A DNA stretch of 41,964 nt from Deltaproteobacteria bacterium (GTDB taxonomy: Bacteria > Myxococcota_A > UBA796 > SXON01), in contig BJHF01000058.1 of NCBI GenBank assembly GCA_014191855.1, positions 1-41,964 on the forward strand. Reading direction: 5' to 3'. A program made the translations under genes and the position numbers. The notes below the pieces were generated by a model. That model saw only the letters and a program-made list of their open reading frames with translations, searched no databases and was not told the DNA's origin. Shown one piece after another: positions 10,960 through 18,332 of this stretch (positions are counted from its first letter, which is position 1; every line of letters begins with the position of its first letter).

Positions 10960-12114
10960 CTAGCGAAGCACCGCCGCGAAGCTCTCGCCTTCTACCGGCG
11001 CGATCCCCAGCCACTCCGCCGCCGTCGCGCCGATGTCCGCGAGGCTCACGCGCGTACCCAGGTCCACGCGGCCGATCCCGGGCCGCCACGCCAACACCGG
11101 CACGTACTCCCGGGTGTGGTCGCTCCCGGGAAAGGTCGGATCATTGCCGTGATCGGCGCACAGCAGGAACAGGTCGTCCGCGCGCAGGCCAGACAACATC
11201 TCGGGCACGCGCGCGTCGAGCGCGTTGAGCGCCGCCGCGTACCCCGCCGGATCGCGGCGGTGACCATACAACATGTCGAAGTCCACGAGGTTCGCGAAGA
11301 TCAAGCCGCCCTTCGAAGCAACGATCTCATCGATGATCGCCTGGGTGATCGTCGCGTTGTTACCCGCCTTCACCGCGCGCGAAAAACCCCGATCTCCGTA
11401 GATACTTTTGATCTTGCCGATGCTGACGGTGGGCACCCCGGCCGCAGCCAACCGATCCATGATCGTGTCCCGCGGCGGCTGCAGCGCGATGTCCTTTCGG
11501 TTCTCGGTGCGAACGTACGCGCCGGAGGTTCCGACGAACGGCCGCGCGATCACCCGTGCCACGCCCCAACGTTTCACCACCTCAAAGCTCGCTTCGCAGA
11601 TCTCGTACAGCCGGCTCAGCGGGATCACATCCTCGTGCGCTGCGACCTGGAACACGCTGTCCGCGCTCGTGTAGACGATCGGCTTGCGCGTTCGCGCATG
11701 TTCGTCGCCAAGCCGCTGGATGATCTCAGTGCCGCTCGCCGCCACGTTGCCGAGCCAGCCCTCCCCGGTGGCGACTTCGTAGGCCGCCATCAACTCCGCC
11801 GGAAAGCCCTCATAGTAGGTCGTGAACGGCGTGTTCACGGTGCAGCCGGCGATCTCCCAGTGCCCCGCGATCGTGTCTTTCCCCGCCCCGGCCGTCGCCA
11901 TCTTGCCGAAGCCGCCGTGGATCGTGGCGGCGGGCGGCACGCCGAAGATCGGCCGGATCGACGCCAACCCCATCGCCGCGAGGTTCGGCAGGTGCAACCG
12001 TTGCGTCTCGGCGATGTGTCCGAGCGTGTCGCTGCCCGAGTCTCCATAGTTCGCTGCGTCGGGCATCGCGCCCACCCCTACGCTGTCCGCGACGACGAGC
12101 ACCACGGTGCGCAT
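10960..12114 (-). CDS. deoB: Phosphopentomutase
   Basis: Interconverts (deoxy)ribose 1-phosphate and 5-phosphate in nucleoside catabolism. The 384-residue protein has the expected alkaline-phosphatase-superfamily metal sites: VADSVGVGAMPDAANYGDSG at the start, KDTIAGHWE with the phosphorylated Thr around residue 85, and LLCADHGNDPTFPGSDHTRE near the end. Length is normal for the family (about 390-407). The ATG at 12114 shares its A with the deoC stop (TGATG), so the two are translated together. The product, deoxyribose 5-phosphate, is the substrate of DeoC, so the pair forms a compact deoxynucleoside-salvage module. An in-frame opening extends much further upstream but only overlaps deoC and has no deoB-like content. 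Confidence 0.95.
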   Translation of the reverse strand: MRTVVLVVADSVGVGAMPDAANYGDSGSDTLGHIAETQRLHLPNLAAMGLASIRPIFGVPPAATIHGGFGKMATAGAGKDTIAGHWEIAGCTVNTPFTTYYEGFPAELMAAYEVATGEGWLGNVAASGTEIIQRLGDEHARTRKPIVYTSADSVFQVAAHEDVIPLSRLYEICEASFEVVKRWGVARVIARPFVGTSGAYVRTENRKDIALQPPRDTIMDRLAAAGVPTVSIGKIKSIYGDRGFSRAVKAGNNATITQAIIDEIVASKGGLIFANLVDFDMLYGHRRDPAGYAAALNALDARVPEMLSGLRADDLFLLCADHGNDPTFPGSDHTREYVPVLAWRPGIGRVDLGTRVSLADIGATAAEWLGIAPVEGESFAAVLR

Positions 12115-12974
12115 CAGTACGCGCCTTTCCCCGTTCCGCCGGTCACAATCGCCACCGACGCGCTCGCGCCGAGCCGCGTGGCGCCAGCGCCGAGCATCGC
12201 CTGCGCGTCTGCAGCGCTGCGCACCCCACCGGAGGCCTTCACGCCCATGTCCGGGCCGACAACCTGCCGCATCAGGCGGATGTCCTCCACTGTCGCACCG
12301 CCGCCCGAGAAGCCCGTCGCCGTCTTCACGAACGCCGCGCCCGCCGCCTTCGACAGCGCGCACGAAGCGATCTTCTGCTCCCGGTTGAGCAGGTGCGTCT
12401 CCAGGATCACCTTGACCGGGCGCCCACTCGCGGCGTCCACGACCTGCTTGATATCGTCGAATACGGCATTGTGATCGCCGCTTTTGAGCAAGCCGAGGTT
12501 GATCACCATGTCGATCTCGTCGGCGCCGTTGGCGATGGCCTCGCGCGTTTCCGCAGCCTTGGCCCGGCTCGTCGCCGCTCCGAGCGGGAAGCCCACCACG
12601 CAGATGGTCATGACGCCCGTGCCCTTGAGGAGCTGCTTGCACAGCACCACCCACGTCGTGTTGATGCAAACGCTCGCAAACCGATACTTCGCTGCTTCTT
12701 CACAGAGCTTCACGTGGTCGGCACGCGTAGCATCGGCCTTGAGCAGCGTATGGTCGATGCGACGCGCCACCTCGTTGCTCGGCACGTCGGGCGTGTTTCC
12801 GTCGGTCCCGACGCGGTCGGCCCCGCCGAGGTACTGGTCGAGCGCGGCCTGATCCTGCCAGGTTCCGCGAACTTCCGGCAGCGGTGCCACCACGCTCATC
12901 GTCTGCTTCGCGGACATCTCCGCCTTCACCCGCTCGGCGATTCGCTCGATCAACTGCTCCATCTCGGTCGGCAT
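12114..12974 (-). CDS. deoC: Deoxyribose-phosphate aldolase with encapsulation-peptide-like N-terminus
   Basis: Cleaves 2-deoxyribose 5-phosphate to glyceraldehyde 3-phosphate and acetaldehyde via a Schiff base. The class I residues are visible: D155 (EIDMVINLG), the Schiff-base lysine K217 (FVKTATGF) and the assisting K246 (GVKASGGVR). At 286 residues it is about 60 longer than Bacillus-type DeoC. The extra N-terminus begins with an amphipathic helix, [16 protein letters not shown] (residues 5-20), followed by a Ser/Pro/Gly-rich linker before the enzyme proper at about residue 70. This layout matches encapsulation peptides that target enzymes to bacterial microcompartments, though no shell gene is in the window. 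deoB is fused in translation through TGATG. Confidence 0.93.
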   Translation of the reverse strand: MPTEMEQLIERIAERVKAEMSAKQTMSVVAPLPEVRGTWQDQAALDQYLGGADRVGTDGNTPDVPSNEVARRIDHTLLKADATRADHVKLCEEAAKYRFASVCINTTWVVLCKQLLKGTGVMTICVVGFPLGAATSRAKAAETREAIANGADEIDMVINLGLLKSGDHNAVFDDIKQVVDAASGRPVKVILETHLLNREQKIASCALSKAAGAAFVKTATGFSGGGATVEDIRLMRQVVGPDMGVKASGGVRSAADAQAMLGAGATRLGASASVAIVTGGTGKGAY

Positions 12975-13128
12975 GGGCGCTCCGGTCGGGGAGTCTAACC
13001 GGCGGCGGGGCTCAGGGCGACGCGCGCGGCCACGTCTCCTTCCTCAGGCGTGGGCGGCGGCGCGTCGCGCGCCGCCGGCGGGGGCGCTTGGGTCTTGAGA
13101 CCGGCGCCGTGGCGACCATGCCGCCCTG

Positions 13129-13274
13129 GATGTGACAAAACTTGGAGCATCCCCCGCCAGAAGAGACAGGGACGGCTTCTCGCCGTTCGGCATGCCGGAC
13201 GACGCGCCAGAAGCTGGCGTTTGCCCGTTTCGCAACAACCGCGCAATGGCCGTTTGGCGGGCACCTGTCACATC
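13129..13274. repeat. 146-nt nested inverted-repeat element (candidate structured RNA or MITE-like unit)
   Basis: The ends are an exact 9-bp inverted repeat, GATGTGACA at 13129-13137 and TGTCACATC at 13266-13274. Nested inside is a second complementary pair, CCCGCCA at 13153-13159 with TGGCGGG at 13255-13261. Between them lie three local hairpins: ACGGC/GCCGT around a 5-nt loop (13172-13186), the 10-bp palindrome CGGCATGCCG (13188-13197), and CGCCAG-AAG-CTGGCG (13205-13219). Ordered this way they give a closed multibranch fold on either strand. I do not recognise it as any named riboswitch. It could be a leader of deoC, a leader of the rightward gene, a free RNA or a small mobile repeat. Confidence 0.45.
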
Positions 13275-13319
13275 GGGACGCACTTGCTCGCGCGATTGTC
13301 ACCTCTGAAGGGGGATGGT

Positions 13320-13334
13320 CGGGCGGCCCGCCCG
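13320..13334. repeat. Perfect palindrome upstream of the 13377 gene
   Basis: CGGGCGG, one C, then CCGCCCG: seven-base arms with a single central base, 42 nt before the ATG at 13377. It could be an operator or simply a GC-rich coincidence. Confidence 0.3.
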
Positions 13335-13376
13335 AGCCCGATCCACTCAGGTTAGCCCCCCCCCGCTCAAACCCCC

Positions 13377-13766
13377 ATGCCCATCGACCCCTACGGCTTC
13401 CACACCGATCACGCGGAAGCGCCGCCAAAAACGTCACCCGCCGCCCAGGCGATCGCCGGAATCAGCGCCTTCGTATGGCTCGCCGCCTCCATCGTCTGCT
13501 GCGGAATGTGCACCGGGATCATGAATTTCTCGGACCCCAAACCGGACGATTCCTGGATGGACCAGGTCGGGGTGTGGCTGATTCTCACCGCCGCCGCGTG
13601 GCCCCTCGCCGCCATTGCGGTGTGGACCGGCCTGCTCCACGGCCTCGCACGCCGGTGGTGGACCTCGGTCGGCCCGAACGTCGTCCTCGGCAGTTTGTCG
13701 GGTTGCCTCGCGTGGGTGGTCGTGTTCTTCTTGTGGGTCGTGGCCGTCGTGGTCGCCGAATCGTGA
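13377..13766 (+). CDS. Small three-helix membrane protein of unknown function
   Basis: I do not recognise the family. The 129-residue product starts with a soluble, slightly acidic stretch of about 24 residues and then has three hydrophobic segments: about 25-48 (containing CCGMC, a possible cysteine site), 64-90 and 100-126. The ATG at 13377 is the first usable start and follows a run of C residues without a clear Shine-Dalgarno. Its stop codon overlaps the GTG start of the following lipoprotein gene (GTGA) if that start is used, so the two are probably expressed together as an envelope pair. Confidence 0.7.
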   Translation: MPIDPYGFHTDHAEAPPKTSPAAQAIAGISAFVWLAASIVCCGMCTGIMNFSDPKPDDSWMDQVGVWLILTAAAWPLAAIAVWTGLLHGLARRWWTSVGPNVVLGSLSGCLAWVVVFFLWVVAVVVAES

Positions 13767-14257
13767 GGTTGTGTATGTTGCTCCTGGCGCTGTTCGCGTG
13801 CGACCCTGCCTCCGAGCAAGCCTGCGACAACGCGCAGGCCGAGGGGCCGAGCCTCACCGTGGGCACGGGCGAAACAGCCTTTGAGAGCCTGAACGATGGA
13901 GAGGAGCTCCGCTGGGTGTTCGGCTCCCAGGGCGGCTTTCACGTCTGGGGCAGCCTTCGGGCCAGCGGGATTGTGCAGGGCGCAAGCGACAACCTCGACG
14001 ATCCCGACAATCCGAAGGTGTCGTTCATCGTCGCGGACGGCGAAACCGAGCTGGCCGGCTTCCACGACATCCCGCATCACGTCGCGGGCGGCTCGCCCGC
14101 TTCGTGGGAATACCTCGGCGACCGCCTGATTTTCTACGAAACCGACGAGGACTACCTCTACGGCCTGCCCGTGGTCATGCGCGCCACCGTGGCGGACGCC
14201 TGCGGCACCACGCTCGAAGCCGAAGCGAACGTCGTTCTCGCAGGAGACCCAGGCTGA
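13763..14257 (+). CDS. Predicted lipoprotein of unknown function
   Basis: Two starts are possible. GTG at 13763 overlaps the previous stop by 4 nt and supplies a basic n-region (MRLCMLLLALFAC); ATG at 13775 has GAGG six bases upstream but gives an extremely short, uncharged signal (MLLLALFAC). I list the longer form, 164 residues. The mature part is acidic and appears to be a single beta-rich domain (GGFHVWGSLRASG, then a repeated VSFIVADGE-type strand pattern), with a Cys near the start and another near the end that could pair. No family name can be given. Expression is likely tied to the membrane protein just upstream. Confidence 0.7.
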   Translation: MRLCMLLLALFACDPASEQACDNAQAEGPSLTVGTGETAFESLNDGEELRWVFGSQGGFHVWGSLRASGIVQGASDNLDDPDNPKVSFIVADGETELAGFHDIPHHVAGGSPASWEYLGDRLIFYETDEDYLYGLPVVMRATVADACGTTLEAEANVVLAGDPG

Positions 14258-14287
14258 CCGAGGCGCCGACCCGCGCTAACGGGACGG

Positions 14288-14620
14288 ATGCTGCGCACCA
14301 TCGTCCTGCTCACCGTCTCCAACATCTTCATGACCTTCGCATGGTACGCCCATCTTCGGGACCTTCGCGCGAAGCCGCTGTGGATCGCCATCGCCGTTTC
14401 GTGGGGAATCGCCTTCTTCGAGTACTGCGTGCAGGTGCCTGCGAACCGCATCGGGGCCGAGACGATGTCTGTCGCCCAGCTCAAGATCCTCCAGGAGATG
14501 GTGACGATGTGCGTTTTTGCCGTGTTCGCCACGTTCTACCTACGTGAGCGCCTCACCTGGAACTACGCGGCGGCGGCGGTGTGCATGATGGGCGCCGCGT
14601 TCTTCATGTTCCGGAAGTAG
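14288..14620 (+). CDS. DMT family protein, DUF486 type
   Basis: A 110-residue protein with four hydrophobic segments, the usual size and shape of DUF486 (DMT-like half-transporter) proteins. The recognisable family stretch is SNIFMTFAWYAHL near residues 11-23, then FFEYCVQVPANRIG (about 45-58) and a closing hydrophobic helix. Members resemble EamA-type exporters, but no substrate is established. ATG at 14288 lies 30 nt after the lipoprotein gene and its stop abuts the next lipoprotein start at 14622, so all may be one transcript. Confidence 0.88.
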   Translation: MLRTIVLLTVSNIFMTFAWYAHLRDLRAKPLWIAIAVSWGIAFFEYCVQVPANRIGAETMSVAQLKILQEMVTMCVFAVFATFYLRERLTWNYAAAAVCMMGAAFFMFRK

Positions 14621-14621
14621 G

Positions 14622-15818
14622 ATGCTCGGCATGCGTACTGCCCACTTCACCCCCTTGCTCCTGCTCCTCGCCGCGTGCTTTCCGACGTACATTCCATCGC
14701 CCCCCGCAGGCGCCGGCAACGACACATCCGAACCATCCGATACATCTGATACATCCGATACATCGACCCCGGATGATACGGATGAAACCGGCGAAACGGC
14801 TGATACCGCCCCCGTTGACGACACCGCCGACACCGCGGACACCGCGGACACCGCGGACACCGCGGACACCGCGGACACCGCCGCCTGCAGCACCCGCGTT
14901 CGGAAAGTCACGCCCGCGAATGGCGCCACGGACGTCTGGTTTGAGGACGACATCGTGTTCCTGCTCAGCGCGGCGGACGCGACCGCCACGATCAGCTCCA
15001 CGCTCCCCGGCACCACGACCGTTGATGGAAAAACCATCACGTTCAGCCCCGATCCATCCATGGCCGGGAGCGCAACCTATACGGTCGCGCTGGACGGGTG
15101 CTTCGGCAGCGAGTCCACCACCTTCACGACGAGCGTGTACGGGGATGCCGTCCTCGACCCATCCGGCCTGGTCGATCGAAGCTGGGACGCGCAGGTAATC
15201 TCCGGCACGTGGACCTCCCCCGCGGGAGTGAGCACCCTGCTCAGCTCGTACATCACCGCTGACATGCTGCTCGGAGTCACTGACGAAGGCTCCGGCACCT
15301 TGGACCTGCGTTTTGGGGCCACGGACTCCACGGGCTCGACCCAGGACCTCAGCATCAACACCGTGGACGCCGCGGGTGGCGACTGGAGCGCCAATCCCAG
15401 GTTCACCTCCACCCCGGCCGACGCGGCCATCACGATCAATGGCTACGAAACGACGATGTACACCGTCGAAGTCACCGGCGTATTCTCGGCTTCCGGCGAC
15501 AGTATCGGCGCGCTAAAATTGTCGGGGTTGGTGGACACGGCCCCGCTGGTGCCGCTCATCGACCCCGCCGGTGCGGAAGACACGCTGTGTGACTTGATGG
15601 CCAGCCTCGGCGAGACGTGCACGGCATGCCCCGACGGCACGCCCAACTGCATGTCGGTGATCATCGAGGATATCCCCGCACCGGAGCTCACCGGGGTAAC
15701 GACGGAGGAGGTGACTGGGGGGAGCGGCGTGGCGTGCTCCACAGCGTCCGCCGCGATGCCGCTCGGCTTCGTCGGCCTGCTGCTCGCGGGCAAGCGGCAG
15801 TCGAAGCGCCGGAAGTAG
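14622..15818 (+). CDS. Surface lipoprotein with Asp-Thr stalk, Ig-like domain and C-terminal anchor
   Basis: A 398-residue envelope protein. The N-terminus has a lipoprotein signal ending LLAAC (Cys at about 19); a second ATG nine bases on (14631) would also work. Next comes a stalk of Ser/Thr/Asp, including seven DTA triplets (about residues 67-87), then an SbsA-type Ig-like domain (VTPANGATDVWFEDDIVF) and a longer beta-rich region of unknown fold with a CTACPDGTPNC segment. The last 28 residues are a Cys-containing start, a hydrophobic helix (PLGFVGLLLAG) and the basic tail KRQSKRRK, resembling a MYXO-CTERM-type sorting signal. Having both lipid and C-terminal anchors is odd. Function unknown; a surface adhesin-like role is inference. 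Confidence 0.75.
   Translation: MLGMRTAHFTPLLLLLAACFPTYIPSPPAGAGNDTSEPSDTSDTSDTSTPDDTDETGETADTAPVDDTADTADTADTADTADTADTAACSTRVRKVTPANGATDVWFEDDIVFLLSAADATATISSTLPGTTTVDGKTITFSPDPSMAGSATYTVALDGCFGSESTTFTTSVYGDAVLDPSGLVDRSWDAQVISGTWTSPAGVSTLLSSYITADMLLGVTDEGSGTLDLRFGATDSTGSTQDLSINTVDAAGGDWSANPRFTSTPADAAITINGYETTMYTVEVTGVFSASGDSIGALKLSGLVDTAPLVPLIDPAGAEDTLCDLMASLGETCTACPDGTPNCMSVIIEDIPAPELTGVTTEEVTGGSGVACSTASAAMPLGFVGLLLAGKRQSKRRK
14739..14764 (+). repeat. Three direct copies of GATACATC at 9-bp spacing
   Basis: The octamer occurs at 14739, 14748 and 14757 inside the Ser/Thr/Asp stalk of the lipoprotein (codons for Asp-Thr-Ser). The same rare AT-rich word appears in inverted orientation elsewhere in the window. 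Here it is in phase with the protein repeat, so a purely coding origin is possible. Confidence 0.5.
14820..14882 (+). repeat. Seven 9-bp tandem repeats encoding DTA
   Basis: The unit is GACACCGCG, with only the first and last copies differing at the third position of the Ala codon. Near-perfect identity at nucleotide level implies recent slippage and a length-variable stalk that changes by three residues per unit without frameshift. Confidence 0.9.
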
Positions 15819-15884
15819 TCTCCCTGGGTACGATTCGACCCGTCCATCCGTGCAGGAACGCGCCGGATTCGCTACAGTCCGCCC

Positions 15885-18332
15885 GTGCCCCTCCTCCTCC
15901 TCGCCCAGCTCGCCCTCGCCGCGGACATCACGGTCCTCAGCGAGAATTTCGACGCCTACACGACGTCGTCGTTCAGCGGCACGGCGTCCTGGGTCACCGG
16001 GTACGCTTCCGACCCGTGGTCGACAGCCACATACGGCGGGGTCTATGCCAAGACCGACGACGATACGGGCACCTGGGGCAGCGGCGGTGCCGTAGACAAT
16101 CACCTGGTGTACACGGGCGACAGTTGGGACGACTCGACGTTCTATGCAACGCTGTATCAGGCCGACGACGACACGATCGGCCTCGTGTTTCGCTACACAG
16201 ACGCATCCAACTTCTACCTGCTTTTCTTCCCCGGAGGGAACTTCGGCCCGAACACAGGAACGGGAGCGATCACCTACCCGCTTTCGGGCACGATGCTCTA
16301 CAAGGTGGTGGCCGGATCCGCAACGCTCGTGGCGAAGTCCAGCACCTCGTTGACGCTCCGAAGCTCGGTGGATGTGATGATTGTGACAAGTGGCACGAAC
16401 ATCGACGCCTACGTGGACAACGATCTGAGTGGTACGTATTCGGCTGGTGAGCACCTTATCGATACGACGGACAGCGCGTTCTCAGCCGGCGAGATCGGTC
16501 TTTATTGCCTCAACGATGGGGAACGTGCCGCGGGCTGCTACTTCGACGACGTCATCGTCACCCAGCCCGACGCGGACAGCGACGGCATCACGGACTCCGA
16601 AGACAACTGCGCCTCTACGAGCAATTCGACACAAACAGATAGTGATGGCGATGGAACCGGAGACGCATGCGATAGCGATGCGGATGGGGACGGGTACACC
16701 TCGACGACCTCCGGCGGCATCGACTGCGATGACACCAACTCGGCGATCAATCCGTACGTGGCTGAGCTCTGCAGCACGACGACTGACGACAACTGCAGCG
16801 GTTCAACCAATGATATCGGCGCTACAGGCTGTGTCAACTACTACTACGACGGGGACCGCGACGGCTACGGCGGCTCCACAACCGCTTGCATCTGCACCAG
16901 CACCGGCCGTTACGACAGCACGAACGACGACGATTGCGACGATTCCGACGCCTCCGACAATCCGGCGGGCATCGAGACGTGCAACGGCGACGACGAGGAT
17001 TGCGACGGCTCGATCGACGAATCCGCGACCGATGAGCTCACGTGGTACGCGGACGCCGACGGCGATGGCTACGGCGACGCCTCGGACAGCACCCTCTCGT
17101 GCAGCGCGCCAATCGACTACGTGGCGGACGACACGGACTGCGATGACGCCGAAGCCGGCGTTTACCCGGGCGCGCCAGAGTCGTGCGACAGCGTGGACGA
17201 GGATTGCGACGGCGCAACCGACGAAGACGCGGTGGACGCGGAGACCACCTATGCGGATGAAGACGGCGATACCTACGGGGATCCAAGCGCGGTGACCACC
17301 GACTGCTCCATTCCCGCAAGCAACGTGTTCGACAACACGGACTGCGACGACACGGACGCCGCGATCTACCCGAGCGCCAACGAGGTGTGTGACGGAGTCG
17401 ATCAGGACTGCAACGCCCTCGTGGACGACAGCGCCATCGACGCGGCCGCCTGGTACGCAGACGACGACGGCGACACCTGGGGCGACGCTTCTGACGTCGA
17501 ATACGACTGCGATCCGGTGGCGGGGCGCACGGATGCCCCGGGAGACTGCGCGGACGCGAACGCGCGCATCAACCCCGGCGCCACGGAGATGTGCAACGCC
17601 GTGGACGACGATTGCGACGGCGTCGTGGACGACAACGCCAGCGACGCGACGACGTACTACGCCGACCTCGACGGCGACGGCCACGGCGATCCCGACGCCC
17701 CCGTGCTCGGCTGCACCCAGCCCGCGGGCTCTAGCGAGGACACCCTCGATTGCGACGATGCTCGAAGCGATGTGTATGAGGGCGCCCCGGAATTGCCCGA
17801 CACGCTCGACAACAATTGCGACGGCTTCGCGGACGAGGGGATCGACACCGACGGCGACGGGCTCGACGACTACACCGAGCGCACCGACTGGGGCTCGGAT
17901 CCCTACGAACGCGACACCGACGGCGACGGCCTCGAGGACGGCGACGAGGTTTCCCGCGGCACCTCCCCGGTCCTGGTCGACAGCGACGGGGGCGGCGTAG
18001 GCGACGGCGCCGAGGTGCTGCAAGACGGCACCGACCCGCTCAACCCGGGTGATGACGTGCAGTTGGACACCGACGGCGACGGACTCACCGACAGCGAAGA
18101 GGCGGTGCTCGGCACCGATCCGGAGAACGCAGACACGGATGGCGGCGGGACCGAGGACGGCGCGGAGGTCGCCGACGGCACCGACCCGCTCGATCCGAGC
18201 GACGACCTGCCGGACACCGGCGGCGGAAACGCACCCCGAGGCGGCGGACTGTACGGCGGATGTGGAGCGGCGGCTCCCGTTTGGGGCCTGGGTCTGGTAG
18301 CCTTGGCGCTACGCACCCGCCGGAGCCGTTGA
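15885..18332 (+). CDS. MopE-type Cys-repeat surface protein with TSP3 repeats and MYXO-CTERM-like tail
   Basis: An 815-residue secreted protein with a short signal (GTG start, cleavage after LALA near residue 13). Residues about 15-220 form a laminin-G/concanavalin-like beta domain (SENFDAY; LVFRYTDASNFYLLFFPGG). Then calcium-type TSP3 repeats (DADSDGITDSEDNC) lead to six copies of the DCDD...P...C-DC-G 'putative metal-binding' motif seen in copper-binding MopE of methanotrophs and widespread in myxobacterial surface proteins. More TSP3-like repeats follow (DTDGDGLDD). The end GGCGAAAPVWGLGLVALAL plus RTRRSR looks like a MYXO-CTERM sorting signal. Metal binding, probably calcium, is inferred. 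Its TGA shares a base with the ATG of the OmpA-like gene. Confidence 0.85.
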   Translation: MPLLLLAQLALAADITVLSENFDAYTTSSFSGTASWVTGYASDPWSTATYGGVYAKTDDDTGTWGSGGAVDNHLVYTGDSWDDSTFYATLYQADDDTIGLVFRYTDASNFYLLFFPGGNFGPNTGTGAITYPLSGTMLYKVVAGSATLVAKSSTSLTLRSSVDVMIVTSGTNIDAYVDNDLSGTYSAGEHLIDTTDSAFSAGEIGLYCLNDGERAAGCYFDDVIVTQPDADSDGITDSEDNCASTSNSTQTDSDGDGTGDACDSDADGDGYTSTTSGGIDCDDTNSAINPYVAELCSTTTDDNCSGSTNDIGATGCVNYYYDGDRDGYGGSTTACICTSTGRYDSTNDDDCDDSDASDNPAGIETCNGDDEDCDGSIDESATDELTWYADADGDGYGDASDSTLSCSAPIDYVADDTDCDDAEAGVYPGAPESCDSVDEDCDGATDEDAVDAETTYADEDGDTYGDPSAVTTDCSIPASNVFDNTDCDDTDAAIYPSANEVCDGVDQDCNALVDDSAIDAAAWYADDDGDTWGDASDVEYDCDPVAGRTDAPGDCADANARINPGATEMCNAVDDDCDGVVDDNASDATTYYADLDGDGHGDPDAPVLGCTQPAGSSEDTLDCDDARSDVYEGAPELPDTLDNNCDGFADEGIDTDGDGLDDYTERTDWGSDPYERDTDGDGLEDGDEVSRGTSPVLVDSDGGGVGDGAEVLQDGTDPLNPGDDVQLDTDGDGLTDSEEAVLGTDPENADTDGGGTEDGAEVADGTDPLDPSDDLPDTGGGNAPRGGGLYGGCGAAAPVWGLGLVALALRTRRSR

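Larger units (their letters stand above)
12975..13376. other. Largest non-coding region (about 400 nt)
   Basis: No convincing gene is present: short openings on both strands are Arg/Pro-rich and lack start signals or recognisable domains. The stretch lies between the divergent deoC and the small membrane gene at 13377 and so should hold both promoters. Its central part is less GC-rich than the neighbourhood and contains a nested inverted-repeat element (13129-13274) and a perfect palindrome (13320-13334), listed separately. Confidence 0.6.

Noticed and set aside
12115..12669. Upstream extension of the deoB frame over deoC
   Set aside because: DeoC catalytic residues occupy this DNA in another frame, and DeoB aligns from the ATG at 12114.
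13012..13437. Leftward small frames through the structured element (some Cys-rich)
   Set aside because: Three overlapping frames are all open, none has a start signal or known domain, and they run across an apparent RNA-like fold.
16803..18023. 406-residue antisense frame of repetitive Val/Ala/Gly
   Set aside because: The repetitiveness is an echo of the MopE-type Asp/Cys repeats on the other strand.
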